Counted from the stretch's first letter, positions 9,270-23,542 are shown. The stretch: DNA of 64,000 nucleotides from Metopolophium dirhodum (GCF_019925205.1 NC_083560.1:67221266-67285265); one strand, 5' to 3'. The notes: a model not told the origin generated them from the sequence alone. Numbers and translations: made by a program.

Positions 9270-12200
9270 TAATATATCTTGTTAATCGATATGTTTTGTT
9301 TTGCGGTATTTAATTATTTTTAACTATCGCTTTCCGTTATAATTATTAATTACGTTTACAAATTTCAATAGTTTTTTTAGTCAAATATAACGTTATAATC
9401 ATTACGTTATTATAACGTTTCAATGTTCTGTTAAATAGTTCTTCAAAAACACTTTTCTCTTAAGTTAGTCTTAAGTCATAGTTTTTAAGGGTTTCGGAAT
9501 ATTTAATATTATCAATAATGAATTAGGTAATTAAACTTGATACTTGATAAGCATATCGAGCTTCATAAAACTTACTAATTATTAATTAGTAATTACCAAC
9601 GTAAACAACGCTGAATCGATAATTATCATTAAGTTAAGAACGATTGGCGGGCTTGGGACAAATGTCCCTTTCGCATCCCCCTACATCAGAACCCTCTTTT
9701 ATTCGAAATCCGTGGGACACATAATTTGCGCCGAAAAACCAATTTTGTATACGATCGTCATCTAAGCGCTTTATGTCCGACCTACGGGGAAATCGACTTT
9801 ACATAATGTCGCGGTATAGAGATTAATACGATTTTCCGAACATTGTGCCGATGCATAAAATATATGTATAATATATTTATATAATAATAATATGTTGTTT
9901 GGGCGCGCATTGTATTGTATTCCCTCGGTAACTCCCCCGGTAGTAGTGGTGGTGCAGTATATTTCCACGATGAACAATATTATTATCCACGTACAATACA
10001 ACACACAAGGCGTGCACAATGTGTTATTGTAGACGAGTTGGGTTCGCCGTTTCGAGTGGGTGGTGGTACCTAATTCGAATGTTGAATACCTCTACTCCCC
10101 GTGCGGTCACTGGTCAATATTTGATATATATACAGACGTATAGCGGATGGATATAATATGACGACGAGGTGGAATTATACGAGTGTACTAGTGTACATAC
10201 TACATATATGTCATATACAACTGCACGCGCGCGGCGTGTGTTGCATCGTATGCCATATACCGCCTATTGATATAGGACATTGGCGGCGGCAGGGGTTTAC
10301 TTTTTCATCTCGTTGACCCTATCTGTATATTGCGGAGACGAAATAAATAAAAACGGGGCATTACCCGACCAACGAAATATTGGACGACGAAAATGAATAA
10401 AGACCCGGGTTGTTGGTCTTACGAAAATGTCGTGTTCTCGCAGTAGGTATACAAGCTATCCTGTGTATATATACGCACAGCACACACAAATACACAATAC
10501 GCAAAGTGCACACTTCATGTTTATACAATTATTATGAGCAAATATAATATACGTATATAATATTATATTATATATGTATATAAATATAAATATTGCATTG
10601 TATTGTATAATGTATTATTATATTTTTGACGATATATCCTTTTTACTTCGTTGTAGAACGTGCACGCACAAAAGTGACACTACCCGGTGGTCTCAGGGTC
10701 TGTAGTAGGTACCCATCCCCGCCCAACTAAGACCTACCACATGACACCCTTTGAACCGATTTAAGTCTTTGTCCTCCGCGTGTTCGTGCCTACTGTAGCC
10801 AGCACAGTCCGACTCGCTTGAATACTGTCCCGCGGTGGTTGTTAGTCATAACCATTCTACATTTTATACAATTTTTGAATTTGAGCAGCTAGCAGAAGCC
10901 GGGTTCCCACTATACGTCTACACCGTTTCGTGCTGTGTTCTATACAGTGATTATATCGGAATTTTCAATGGAGAGAATATTGATTACAATGTTAGACATT
11001 ATGGGGTTGTAGCCCCCTCACCTAGTCTTAAATAATAATAGAATATACCTAAATCTCAATAAATACCTATTATTTATATACAATGCCTCAAATCTTTGAA
11101 TTGATATTTAAAAAAGTATCTAAGTATAGTTATACCTATAAACTTTTTTTAATTTTTGAGCCACATATGACATCATCACATGAATAATTTATTCGGGATC
11201 AATAATACAATTACTACTTCTCCATTTATGGTCAACAATATTTACCAATTTTATTGAGATGGTTCTCAAAACCGACGGTAAATTATACGTAAATAATAAG
11301 TTATCTCAGTGATTGACATGTATACAATATGATGCATAATAATTAATAATCATTGAGTATTGACTATTGATATAATAATATGATAATATTTTAAATGATT
11401 TTTAAATATTGAATAATTAGGTACCTACTTAAGCAGTTAAGCGTATAAATCATCTGTAGCTGTCTTATTAAATGTTTAAGTATTGTATGTCTTGCACTCT
11501 TGCATGCTTGCCATATTCTTGGTTCAGCGTTGTTGCTGAAACCAACCGTTGTTGGTTTGAGACTTGAGTGTCTAGTCAAGGTAAAATTTAACAAGTTATA
11601 CAAGAATGGTTGATAATTATAATATAATGTATTTTGTATATTACTTGATAAAGAATTATTTTTAAAATATAAAAATTAATTCAGAGCAGTTGAATACATA
11701 GTTATCTACAGACAATGGTATTGTAGTAAACTGGAAATGCGACAGTGGGGAGCCGAATCGACTGCAATGGAATCAAAATATGATTGTTTCCAGTTTATCA
11801 CTGCTGCAATGACATATTTTAAATTTTAACGTTTTTGGCTTTATAGTTATTACCAAATAATTTGCCTCTAAGATGACTACTGTCCTTTAAAAAGTGGTAT
11901 TGGATATCATATTTAGTGTCGGATTTTTTTTTTTGGATGGAGGATGAAGCACCCGCCATTTCACATATTGAACGTTTTATTTTATTATAAATAACTTAGA
12001 TATCAGTTTTCACATACCTATAACTTAACGTATTAACTGTAGATAATATACTGTACTGCCAAAAAGTAGGTTTTCCCTATTTGTTTTTTACTCGAAGTTG
12101 TTTATATGTTCATAATAACTAATAAGTAGGTACTTACGACCTACCTAAGGGCAATTATTATTTATAATCTAAATCGCACCCACTATAAAACAATTCTAGA

Positions 12201-14570
12201 TACATCACTGATCATATATATTTTTGGCTTATAAATAATTTATGTCAGTATAGGTATCTAACCTATTAGAGAAGAAAACCATTTTCTTTTCTATAATAAT
12301 ATTGTAGTCATGTGGGCTAAACTGATCACGGCGCCTCCAAATAATCTTATAACATTTAAAAACGATTCATTAATTATATAATGATTTTGAATTTTCAAAA
12401 TAATATATTATATAATGCTGTCACGCTGGAGTGGTAGTCCATTTTAAGCTGATACTGACTGATCGTATAGCTGTAAAAACAGGTACACACACAGCTGTTA
12501 TATTTTATTATTCAATGTTGTTTGTGCAGTGAGGACGCGATTATTATAATCCATTTATTTCGTTTGAGGAAGTTAGACGTGGACGATTTACGATAGGTAT
12601 AATAATTAATTATGTACCTATAGATACCAGCTACTGTAGGTACTAATGAAAGTTCATCGCGAACGAAATTTGAAACCGACACACCGTAGTGATTTATATT
12701 TACATCGACACAAAGCTTACACACTGTATAGAGACAATTTAGATTAAGAACCGCTTTAAAACCAAATAACTATCTCCACCTCTTGATTCCTGTACCGGTT
12801 ATTATTATTTCATAACTTATATTTTAATTGTAGCTACGCACGTCACCGTACTCACATAGCTACAATTTTTTTTGCAAATATTTAATTAATGAAATTTGTT
12901 AACATTTGTATGAAGATATATAATTACACTCCCTTCTCCTATTTTCTTGTTATTAAATTGTGTTAAAAATAAATAAAGGGAAATACAATTTTATAATAAC
13001 TTTTAAAAACTATTGAATTTTTATAAATAAATAAGTTCATATTTTTTCTGTGGCTTTTATTTCTAGATTCTGCTGCTACAGAGGCATAGGTACATAACAA
13101 AAGTTAGCTAATAGTTTACATGATATTAAATATTTCAAAAAAACTAAACATTTAAGACAAATCCTGGTCCCAGTAACGTCTTCATTGTATAAAATCACGT
13201 CACATACGTACAACAAAAATTCAAAAATATATTTTTAACGTAAGTAAATTAATGTTTGAAGTGAGCAACTTGTACAGTGTACACGTATATAAGATAAGTA
13301 ATTACGACGAGCTGAGTTCAATGATGTCACACGTCTTTATTCAATTCCTCATAACTCTTTGAACAATGTGAGAACTGAGAAGAAACGTTAAACTTATACC
13401 ATTTTTCTTAGAATTGTTTTTTCCTTTAATGAACCATCCTTTCAATTGTCATGCATATTTTCTATACAAAATAAGGAACATATTTTCCAGTTTGGCAACC
13501 TATCGATTTTTTTTAAAAATGTGTGTTTTTGCATGCTATGTAAGAATGTAAAAAAAAGGTCGGGAAAATTTCGTTTTGAAGTTATCGGTGAAAAATCGAC
13601 AGATGAGGCAGTGACCACGCGTGTGTTTGGGTATTCGTCGCTACGCTCCTCGACGCCGTCGCTCCGCTACGCAAATCGAAAATATTCCTCGAATGGTTAT
13701 GCAAAACCACCTTAAGTAGGTAAAAGGGAAAAACAAATGTGGATATGTGAACATTTAACTATAATAGTTTATTGTATAACAATACAATACTCCTATATTA
13801 TAATATAATATACGGACTTACTTACCAGACCCACAAAACAAAAAAAAACGAAAACGCAAAAACTTCATATTTTGTTAAATTGGGTGATAAATATTTAATA
13901 TGTAACTAACAAATTTTAAACTTTCTGTTTACACAGAAAATATAAAAATTTTGAGGCAAAATGTTCATATTGTAGTTTTTTAGGAGAGAGGTGATCACGT
14001 GGATCACATTATAGTCATTCACTTATTCATTGAGATACTACATTATTGTTTCGAAACTACCGAAACGTGCTCTCTCAACATCACTTATATAATTATATTG
14101 TATTACCAATATACCTATACAGTATATATATATACGTACTAACGTCCTATATAAAATTTTTGATACAGTACTTGAATTTACGGGGTCGTGGGGGTCATGG
14201 AGTTCCTTTTATTTTTAGAAAATATTTATGCGTACCCCTTCTAATTATATCCAATTCAGCGCTCATATTTTTTACACTTTTGCAATCCCCTTCTATTGTT
14301 TTGTCAATTTAAGCGTTGATATGATATACGCAATAATAGATAACCAATATTATATTATTATCTTTATATGGATGTATGATTTTAAGAGTTTTAATATTAT
14401 AATATATTATAGCCAGATTGTCTATATTTTGTCCATCAGCCTAATGTAAATACCTGCAACGAAGTACATTGACTCGACGGTTTTTTCTGTGCACCCAGCT
14501 CCAACCCCCCACCCCAACAATTTTAGTTGTTTCAAAATATGCGCTCTACCGGGCGTCGGTACTTGGCTGT
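9270..14570. other. Intergenic DNA without supported genes
   Basis: Slightly higher GC patches occur at 9650-10,450 and 10,660-10,830, but no reading frame there looks protein-like. Between 13,560 and 13,716 a CpG-rich stretch (GTCGCTACGCTCCTCGACGC, then CGTCGCTCCGCTACGC) looks like the terminal part of another interspersed repeat. A short hairpin pairs AAACTGGAAA (11730s) with TTTCCAGTTT (11790s). Nothing else stands out. Confidence 0.5.
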
Positions 14571-14581
14571 AGTATATTAGC

Positions 14582-14588
14582 TATATAA
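14582..14588 (+). promoter_or_regulatory. TATA-like box of the GC-rich gene start
   Basis: TATATAA followed at once by GCGCGGCTGCACCGC marks the sharp change from AT-rich to CpG-rich sequence. A start site about 30 bp downstream would lie near 14612. No clear initiator was recognised, so the exact start is unknown. Confidence 0.35.
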
Positions 14589-14754
14589 GCGCGGCTGCAC
14601 CGCACCGGGTTTGTGCTCGCTGGGGGGCTGCCGGATGGTGTGATGGTAAAACACGCAACGCGTTTTAAATAACTGCACCGAAACAACGGCGTTGGGTGGT
14701 TTTTGCACTGCTCCCGCGTCGGTGTAAAATCTCGTGTTGCTGTGTAGTGTACCA

Positions 14755-14901
14755 ATGTGCAGCGGCGGCGACGGTGAGCTGAAAAAAAAAGTCCGCGACG
14801 TTCGCGACGACGACGCAGTTGCCGTGGTGACGACGGGACGACGACCGCCGCCGCGACGCGATCACCGGTTAGGCAGCGTTGACGGTGAGGGGGTGGGGTA
14901 G
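14755..14901 (+). CDS. Upstream ORF 1 in the leader (48 codons)
   Basis: An ATG in context ACCAATGT opens a 48-codon frame ending in TAG at 14899-14901, about 545 nt before the main start. The peptide is charged (starts MCSGGDGELKKKVRDV) and has no domain I know. If the leader is transcribed from the TATA-like box, this uORF would reduce initiation at the main ATG. It could instead be the start of an alternative exon, since GGTGAGC at 14773 and GGTGAGG at 14884 are donor-like. Confidence 0.3.
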   Translation: MCSGGDGELKKKVRDVRDDDAVAVVTTGRRPPPRRDHRLGSVDGEGVG

Positions 14902-15007
14902 AAGGCGGCAGCGCACGGACCGCGCGCGGTATATACGGTTACCGCCGCGCCGCCGCCACAGCCACCACCGACCGGCCGGACGGCGGCACCACTCGGCAGT
15001 AGCACAC

Positions 15008-15226
15008 ATGCTCGGCGCACGGCCGGTCGAACGTTTCTCGGTTCTCGATCGTCTTTCGAACGTAGTCGCAACGGACAACGTCGGTCGCGTGTGCGCATTT
15101 TCACGCATTGCACACACCCCCGGTCGTAGCGCGGTTACTCGCCACGCGCATACTGCCACCCTCGTGGTCGCAGTCAACCACCACCGCGGTATACGCGCGG
15201 TAATAATTAGAATCTTACAATAATAT
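15008..15226 (+). CDS. Upstream ORF 2 in the leader (72 codons)
   Basis: ATG at 15008 opens a frame to the TAA at 15224-15226. The composition is Arg/His/Val-rich, as expected of translated CpG-rich leader. No family is recognised. It lies upstream of and does not overlap the main ATG at 15446. A third, eight-codon uORF starts at 15332. Confidence 0.25.
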
Positions 15227-15445
15227 ATTATTATCTCTGCTGTCATAATTGTCAATCGTGTGCGAGGCGACGTGTTTTCGCGGGTTTTCGACGGTTTCGG
15301 CGCGCCCGCCGAGTGTTTGCCGCGGGAAAGTCATGCGAGCACGATACCTGACCTAACGAGCACCATAATATTATCGTGGATCTATATTTAGGCACACATA
15401 TAAATTGCATTGTACGTACATATTATTACGACAAGCTCGGGGACC

Positions 15446-15518
15446 ATGTCGGCCTCCAGCGGAAGAGACAAGACGGATGGTGCCGGCAGCAGGTGCTCAG
15501 GCGGAGGACAAGAAGCAG
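15446..15518 (+). CDS. First coding exon of an unrecognised gene
   Basis: ATG at 15446 in a favourable context (GGACCATGT, with A at -3) is followed by 24 codons, MSASSGRDKTDGAG then SRCSGGGQEA, and one extra base before a consensus donor CAG|GTACGT at 15519. The peptide is Ser/Gly-rich and polar, has no signal peptide or motif, and looks like a disordered cytoplasmic or nuclear N-terminus. The exon ends in phase 1. No gene family can be assigned from so short a stretch. I see no certain downstream exon in the next 48 kb, so the first intron appears very long, as in many developmental or neuronal insect genes. Support: the sharp CpG-rich context, codon-like composition, good start context and strong donor. 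Against: no homology evidence. Confidence 0.55.
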
Positions 15519-15524
15519 GTACGT
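15519..15524 (+). other. Splice donor of the first coding exon
   Basis: CAG|GTACGT, close to the invertebrate donor consensus, immediately followed by AT-rich intron-like sequence TATTTTCATTTT. Confidence 0.6.
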
Positions 15525-15910
15525 TATTTTCATTTTAAATACTGTATATTATCTGCGCGATCGTAACGATTGCATATTATTATGCTTAGTAGGTACACAT
15601 TATAATATTTTATTTACAATAATATATTATCTCACATAGATAATTCGCGTCGTAGTAAATATTATTGTACCTACGTTTAGACGCTGTTTGGAGTATAAGG
15701 GCGCGTTATTGGGGCGTGATTGCTGCGGCCTGGCGTGTTCGCGTCCCGACTCCCCGGTGACTGCCGCCGCACCACACGCTGTGGTACTTCACCACCCTTC
15801 TGCTCCAACAGCTAACGCCTTTTTTGACCGTTCGCCGGTCGTTTCTTGGTCCTCTTCGCCGTCCATCACCCGTCTGGGCACTCTTAGTTCCCCGTTTTTG
15901 AAATATATTC

Positions 15911-18900
15911 ATTGTGTCAATGTCAAAGCATCGTGTTGAAAACCATTATTTTCGGTTTCACCTTCGATAAGGAAATAATAATAACACGAAGAAGCTATTT
16001 GATATCGAGTAACTATTATATTATTAAACGATGGCACGACGGGCTGTCACCTCAAAACGGAAATAAAACGTCATTGCAATACCACCTACCTATATATAAT
16101 TATAACCTGTCGATTTACTATCTGTCTTACTCAGTATTTACACCCATAGGTACGCTATATTATATAGAGTCCCATAAATAAGATATCGTTATTGTATTTT
16201 TTAGTATTGTCTGGTCTGAAATTATCTTTTTACGTTTAATCGCTAACCTACTCAGGTACTGTGAATATTTTTATAGTGTTTATTTATATAATTACTGTAT
16301 ATTTTGGTTGACAGTGCTTATTAAGTAGTAGAATCTTATTTCATCCATTGATATATTATTAGGTTTTAATTTTTATAATTTTGCGAGAAACCTAATTATT
16401 AGGTACCTACTATACCTATATGTTGTACTTAAACTGAAATAAAATGGCATTGGTTATTAATTAAAAACAATAAGTTGCTATTTTGCAATGAACTCTTAAA
16501 AGTTAACTTTGAACATTTTAGTGCTGTAAAATAAGACAAATATTGCATTTTTTAATATACAACATATAGTATAGAACTATAATATGCACTAATTATTAAT
16601 TATTCTAATATGAATTGCAGTTTTCTCATAAACCATATTTCGTATACCTACCTAATTGCACTTAAATTTAACACAGGTATATAAGAATAATTAAATTGTT
16701 TTATATTGATCTGAGAAATACACATTTTATGAATATATATATTTTTTTATATCATCGATTTTGCACTCGAGAAACAATTCTTAGTTATTGGAATATTCCT
16801 GTCATTTTTTCAAAGAAATTGAAGATTTTATTCAAACATTATTATTTAAGTATCTTATATTCATACATTTAAAAGTATATAAAAGTATAACAACATGTCG
16901 ATATTCAACAGCACAATAAACAGAAATACAAAATTCTCATTACTCTATAATGATATTCATTCAGAAATACAGTTTTCGGTAAAATAATAATACTGAGTAT
17001 AACTACACACATAATAATAAATAAATATTCTATGATAGGTATATAGATAATAGATATACATTATATATTATTTTTACCATCATAAGTATATTTTAAGTAA
17101 TATTATACTATAATGCTGAATTAGTTAGACATTTTACGCATTAGGTAATATAATAGTATCCTATTTGTCGTTAATACATACATCTAAGCCAGGTTTAAGA
17201 TTATTTATTAAAGGGTAATGGCCAATGGGTAACTGGCTATCACGATCTTGGGACATAAAACCGAACCTCCTTCCCTCCCCGCGGTCAGCTTATACTAGAA
17301 TGTTGGTATCTGCATATTGATGCAGATTTACTTAAAACTAATATTATTATGAATTACTTAAACCTAACTTTACTGTTATAATACGTTTTAAAGGTTTAGT
17401 TAAAAATGTTTTAAAAAAATAAATAGTCTGGTAGGTAGGTACTTACTACTTTTTTATTAATTATTCCTATATCATAGAGAGTATATGTGTATTTTTGTTA
17501 AAATTAATCATATTTAATTATTTACTTGCGTTACTCTTTTTTTTACAACATCTAACTGGTAATACTTATACAAATGGAAGGGTGAAAATATAAACAAATC
17601 CGTCTCGCTCACTGACTACTTGGTAGGGGTAGAGACTACAGCTTGTCAACTATACACTCGCTTTTAAGATGGTATAGGGGGTATGCTGAATAAGCACCTG
17701 CTAGGTAATTACCGAAACAAAAATGGAGAAAAGTAGGTACTAACAGAATTTTTTAACGTACCTACCTATTTACCACTATAGTATACAACATATATGCTGT
17801 AGTTTAACACAAATAATATTGTATCTAAATAAGTTATTGTAAATGTATTTAGAATAATTCCAACAATTTTGAAAATTTATAATATAGAAATTTAATATTG
17901 AAACGAATAAATTCATCAAAGAAAAGAAGAGAATAAAAAGAGCTGGCCAAGACAGGAGGTAGTATCGGTTAGAAAATAGGAAGGTGATAGTTATAACAAC
18001 AACATGACATCTAAAATTCTAGTAATTTTAAATCATTTGAATTATGTACCTATATATATAAAACTATTTGGTCTATAGTTATTTTCAGATATTGGCATCA
18101 TGTTTGATGTAGGTACCACCTAATGTATATAATATATTGAATAACTTCCATCTCAACTTCCATAGAATATTCCGGAAATCATTGCACATCAATGATTTCT
18201 AGTTAATTTTATTTATCGATTTTTATTTTACAACGGCTCACCGGCTAAAGGCTGAATGTTGATGTTATTGCAGTAATCGGTTGTTTCTGGGAGAGTGAAC
18301 CCAAACAATAATTTTAATTTCTGAAACACCTGTGTATCGAATTTTGAAACATTTCATGAACATATTAAGTACACGAATAAAGCCCGGAAATCGTCGACGA
18401 TGATCGTCTATAACACTTAATCTTAATATAAAATAACTCTCGATTATTATGTAGCTAGATACATAACTGTTATTAATTATGAATATTTTATATTGCCCGA
18501 ATCAAAATTAAAATTAAGATAAATTGTTTTTATAAAATCGCACAAGTAGTACTGAACATTACAATTATATGTAGCTCAAATGTCGGGGCTAATCTAGTAG
18601 AAAAATAAAAACATTAGAAACGTTCATAATTTACTCAATGAAACATTAATTTATTAATTTATTTTATAATACTAATAATTATGTTGGAATTATTCAATTA
18701 TGTAGGATTAAATAATTGGTGAAGATCAAAATATTATATTAATTATTTTATTGTTAGGTGTACTATCAGTATTACCTAATTAACATAATTGGGCCATTTT
18801 TCATTGTACTTTTATTAAGTACTATTATATACATTTATTTACTTTATAGTATTAATAATTAATAGCTATTAAATTTGATTATGTATTAAAACAAAATAAC

Positions 18901-21900
18901 CCGCATTTTCAGCTTTTTTTTTTTAAATAATTTTTGATGTTATTGAATTGGAACATTAAAAATATATAATTACAGTTTATTAAATAAAATTGCATTAGAA
19001 ATTATTGAGTTTATCTATAAGATTTAAAATTGATATTTATTTTCGATTTGTAATTTTAATATCCAATTTTAGAGAATAATATTAGATGGTTTAAAATTGG
19101 ATGGTTAAATACTGTAGAATAAATGCCTTGTAGTGTAGCCGTGTACTGTGTAGGTATATAATATAATGATGTATGGTTGTTTCAGCATGGATATTTTATA
19201 ATTATATATGTTTATTGTCTCAATTATTTTTAAATTCTAAAATTTAAAAAATTTTATTTTGGTATAAACTATTGGTGTTAATAATGTTGTATATTTTTTT
19301 TTAACGTTGTTTGCAATAAACTCGTGTGTAAAATAGAAAATTTAAATAATTTAGAATTTATATTTCATAAAGGAAACGGTTGTAAAAAAAATCTAGGTAC
19401 CCTTTAAAGGATTTCAATTTTGGTTATTCGTCTCGTGTTAGCCACCATATGATGTGACTAACAGGATAATTTTATAATTTATTTTATTGTTATAATAAAT
19501 ATATCGTGATAAATATGAACGTGATGTTTATAGTGATTGAAAAATGTTTCTGAGCAAAGCTTGACAGTAAAATATAATTTTTAAAACGATTTATTAAAAA
19601 TGTCACTTTACCAGTTTTTTCACAAACTGTTGTGCATTTTTCAATTTTTATATCTATCAATATTATTGCCTTGTAGTTTGTACCTATCTATCTATATATT
19701 TTAGACTTTAGTAGATATACCAATTATTAACGATGAATAATAAATATTTTGGTGCATCTATACAATTTCCAATCGTTTGAATATTTGAACACCCGCTACC
19801 CAATTATATGAATATTTTAATAGCTTTCACCCCCCCCCCCCTCCAAAAATCAAAAAATCGATAGATCAAAAAAATTTCATTGTAATATTGTAAAACTTGC
19901 AGTTATACATTTCTTCCGTCCAGAATATAAAACAATATAATATGTATGCTACACCGTGTACATATAAATATAGAAAAAGTTTTTTTTTTTTTAAACTGGC
20001 AAAGGACAGCTGTTGCTTGTGATATTAAATAATGGATTTACTTAAGGGTACGCGATAGGCTTTAAATGGGACATTTAGCTCATTTCTGGATTATAGGATC
20101 AAGTTGCAGTTGTTTTTGTGGTCTATTGATAATCAAAACGTGGTACCTACTTATGTGGGTCTTGCTAAACTGTAACGACCGATGACAATTTTTTTTTGTA
20201 CCTACAACCAACCATTTTTCGCACAAATGCAGTTATTTATTACGAAATGTGCTAAATTCTGGACTTAGAAGCAACATTTCAGAATTCGAATATGGTAGTT
20301 AAGAGTTGTGTTGTTGTGTAAAGACTAATGAGTACATATGTATATTATTAGTAGGTATAAACATATATAGGTATAAGTACCATTATTATTTTCAACTGTA
20401 ATATTAATAGATGACAATTGGTTATAACACGTTATGTTCGAAAGTATATTATGATAAATAATAATCAATAATGGTTATGCTTATGACTTATGAATCATTC
20501 TGCAGTTTAACGTTTTGAATTCAGGGGTCAGTGTAAGTGACTTATCCTACTATTGAAATTGTATTGAAACGAGGTCAGCTAAAACAAAAATTATATATTT
20601 GTGTTATCCAAATTAAAAGTCCCAAATTACAATTAAAAGGTTTATCACGCGGTTTATCATCTGATTAAATTATTTTTTTGATAATTATTACTCATTATAT
20701 TATGTGTTTAATTCAGAGTTTAATTGCTATTATTAACGGACAGCGTAATTCCAAGAAGTTAATTGATTGTAATTTAAGTTTATCCAAATTTACTAAAGTG
20801 TAAACTGTAAAGTAATGATTATTGTGATGAAAGTCTAGAGTAAATCATGCCGATTCACTCTATAGAATATAGATTCACTTAATATTATATTAGTTTTCAT
20901 TAGGTACATTATATAAGTATGATTTAGTACAATACATATTTTGAAATTAGTAATTAGGTACTAACAACGTTTTTAAGTTTTAAAAAACACTAACTAATAT
21001 TTTTGTATAAGACAAATGCGATTTTATTTATATAGGAACAATCACCTAACCATTTTCCCTCTTATAATTAATTTATAACAATTTATAATTTATTTGTAAC
21101 TTGTAGGTACTGTTATTAACTTAATAAAACATTAAGTGTCTATAATGACTTACAAACTTGATTACATGTATTCTGTATATATACATATTTTTATTGAATA
21201 AAAGTACCTACTTCAAAGTTTTTATTTAAATTAATGATAACAATTTTGAATAGATAGGTAAATAATAGGTACCTTTTAATTTATTTGTGGTCCCTGAGTT
21301 TTATATAACTTTTAAATTATATTTTATTTCAGCCTTGTATCGTTTTCATTATTTCATAATATTTTTTGTATTATGACGTGTCTAAATTATATTTTATAAT
21401 ATATCTTTTCTTAAAATCGAATAAGTTTGTAAAAATATTGTATGACCCCCACTAAGCTCTATGAATTAAATATATTAGACTCAATTTATTTTTAAAAAAC
21501 CAAATTGTACTATGTAATTCTTTGTATTTTGTCCTAAATATTTTTTCGGTGACTATGTACAGTTATTAAAATTATTTAAATATGGTACATTTTCTTTAAT
21601 TAAATATTATTATTCATTAGCTATTATAGCAATATAACAGTACCTATATAATATTTCTATAAAAACAAAAGTTATGTATAAAACAACATTATCATGTATT
21701 TATGTTAATGAATACTTAATGAGTTAAAAGTTAGGTGACATTAATTAGATAGGTACCTATATTACTGTTTGAACTACAGTTTCAAGAAATGATGATTTAA
21801 ATTTGATTGTAGTTTTTATAATAGAAATGTATTGATCGTAGAATTATATTTGTTGTGTATATAGCCATCTTATATTCACAGCATTTTCTTTATAGTAATA

Positions 21901-22200
21901 CTTAATTGAATTCATCTAAAAGAAAATTGTAATACTGTCTTATTTTTAATAGTTACGACTTATGAATTTTCAAAGACGTTTGTTCGCGGCATTATTGTAT
22001 TAATAATAGTACTTACGCAGTAGTTATTCGAATTCGTTTCTTTTAAAATTTTTTATAAAAACGTATCATATATTTTACGGTTGGACGAGAGCTGAACTAT
22101 ATGGATTGACAAAATGACCAACTTTTAGGATTTGGGTTTCAAATTTTTTAATAGTTCGTAATTCGTATTCGTAAATCGTTCAAATCTCTATATGTGCGTA
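15911..22200. other. Probable first intron: AT-rich, no exon recognised
   Basis: Long AT-rich stretch dense in TAGGTA/TACCTA words. It contains a 12-base C run at about 19830-19841, T runs and many short A/T palindromes. No splice-flanked open frame with coding character was found on either strand. Confidence 0.5.
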
Positions 22201-22900
22201 TGTTATTTTATCGGTGATAGACTTCGTTCACCCGTAACGGGCTTATATTATATGTTATTATTATAACGTGATCGCCGTTCACGTTTTTATACGTGTTTTG
22301 ACATCTAGCGATATTTAAGCGCGGAAAAAGAAGCCCATTAAATTTATGGAAAAAAAAATGATAAATAATACAGGTTTTTAGAGGGGTAAAAACGTTAGCT
22401 CGTGCGTTGGACAGGTGGTAAGCGTCGGTACAGGGTCGTCTTGTACGTGCCCGGTCCGCGTGAGTACACACCGGAGTCGCATTATAGGTAGGTAGGTACT
22501 GGTACAACAGTGTGCCGGCAGGTTTTAGTGTGCCCAAATATAACACATATTGTTAGGGGACTACACGTACATTATTATTATCATATGCTCAGTGGCGCTT
22601 GTGCGGGTACGGCAAAACGCTTTACAGTATATAGATATAATAACACATATGGTAACCAACCGTATACTGTAATAATATTATATTTAAAATGCACCGGTCG
22701 GTCCAGCGAAAGACGCTGTGACATCTGCTGTAGCCGAAATGCGTCAAACAACGTCATTTGTGCGCGAATAGGTATTATACGAGTAGCGGTTATACTTACG
22801 TACTTATTTTACTGTCGAACGCGAACGCTAAATTGTGACGACGTGTGTACGGAAAAACTAATTTATTATCATCATCGTGTATAAACTATCGGTAAGGTAT
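22201..22900. other. Moderately GC-rich unique block
   Basis: GC rises between about 22,390 and 22,870 (GGTCCAGCGAAAGACGC, GTGCCCGGTCCGCGTGAG). Open frames on both strands reach 112-124 codons but have no recognisable motifs, begin or end arbitrarily and overlap each other. It is more likely a regulatory or conserved non-coding block than a gene. Confidence 0.35.
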
Positions 22901-22929
22901 AAGCCACTATAGACTATAGTAGTGACTAC

Positions 22930-23262
22930 CCAAACAGCATTTGGGAAATGATAATATTTTGTGAATATTTTAAAGTGCTTGAATAATGAATATTTGACTA
23001 CTAATATTGTATAAATATTTTCTTCTCATAATAACGAAATATTGTACTATATGATTCCATAAAAATGTTGACTTAATATTTTTATATAGTTTCCGTAAAA
23101 ATGTTTTTTGAAAATATATGATTAAAATGTGAACTTTTTGGCCAAAGAATATAACTAAAATATTTCCTAATTCTTTATGCAACTTATAAAATATTTTGAC
23201 AACCATATTATTATCCTGAAAATATTGTTACCATAGTTAGTAAAATATTTTTATGCTGTGTG
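22930..23262. mobile_element. Possible inverted-repeat element
   Basis: The ends CCAAACAGCATTTGGG and, in reverse, CCACACAGCATAAAAATAT are both followed by AATATTTT-rich sequence. The interior repeats AATATTTT and ACATTTTT words on both strands. The inverted match is short and no target duplication was found. Confidence 0.3.
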
Positions 23263-23542
23263 GATAAGGTATAAACTATAAGGCATATCGTGACTCTGTG
23301 TAAACGTCACTTGGTAAAATATTGGAATTTGACATATATTACAATCCATACCTATTGGATTAAATTTTCTTAACATTTTAAAATTAAATTTTAAATGTTT
23401 TCGATGAATATTGTCGTGCTTGTTCACAGAAATAGCTATTAGTCAACAGAACATGTTAATATGCAGATAAAATTTTATATTTTGGTTTGGAAAATGATAG
23501 TTTTTAATTTTATCAATGTATCTATGTATTAGTATATAATAG

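Larger units (their letters stand above)
14590..15910 (+). other. CpG-rich block containing the first exon and its leader
   Basis: About 1.3 kb of strongly GC- and CpG-rich sequence in an otherwise very AT-rich window, with runs of CGG, CGAC and GCC. It contains the putative leader and first coding exon. The richness continues past the donor at 15519 (15690-15910). Long open frames on both strands here result from low stop-codon density and are not taken as genes. Confidence 0.6.

Noticed and set aside
14869..15255. 128-codon open frame on the minus strand in the CpG-rich block
   Set aside because: Open because GC-rich sequence has few stops; it overlaps plus-strand frames of similar length, is Arg/Thr/Ala-rich and has no motif or splice support.
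15688..15939. 83-codon plus-strand frame just after the first exon
   Set aside because: Lies in the GC-rich intron start without an acceptor before it; Ser/Pro/Ala-rich composition reflects base content.
22208..22884. Overlapping open frames of 112 (minus) and 124 (plus) codons
   Set aside because: Neither has recognisable domains or a sensible start context, and the GC content alone explains their length.
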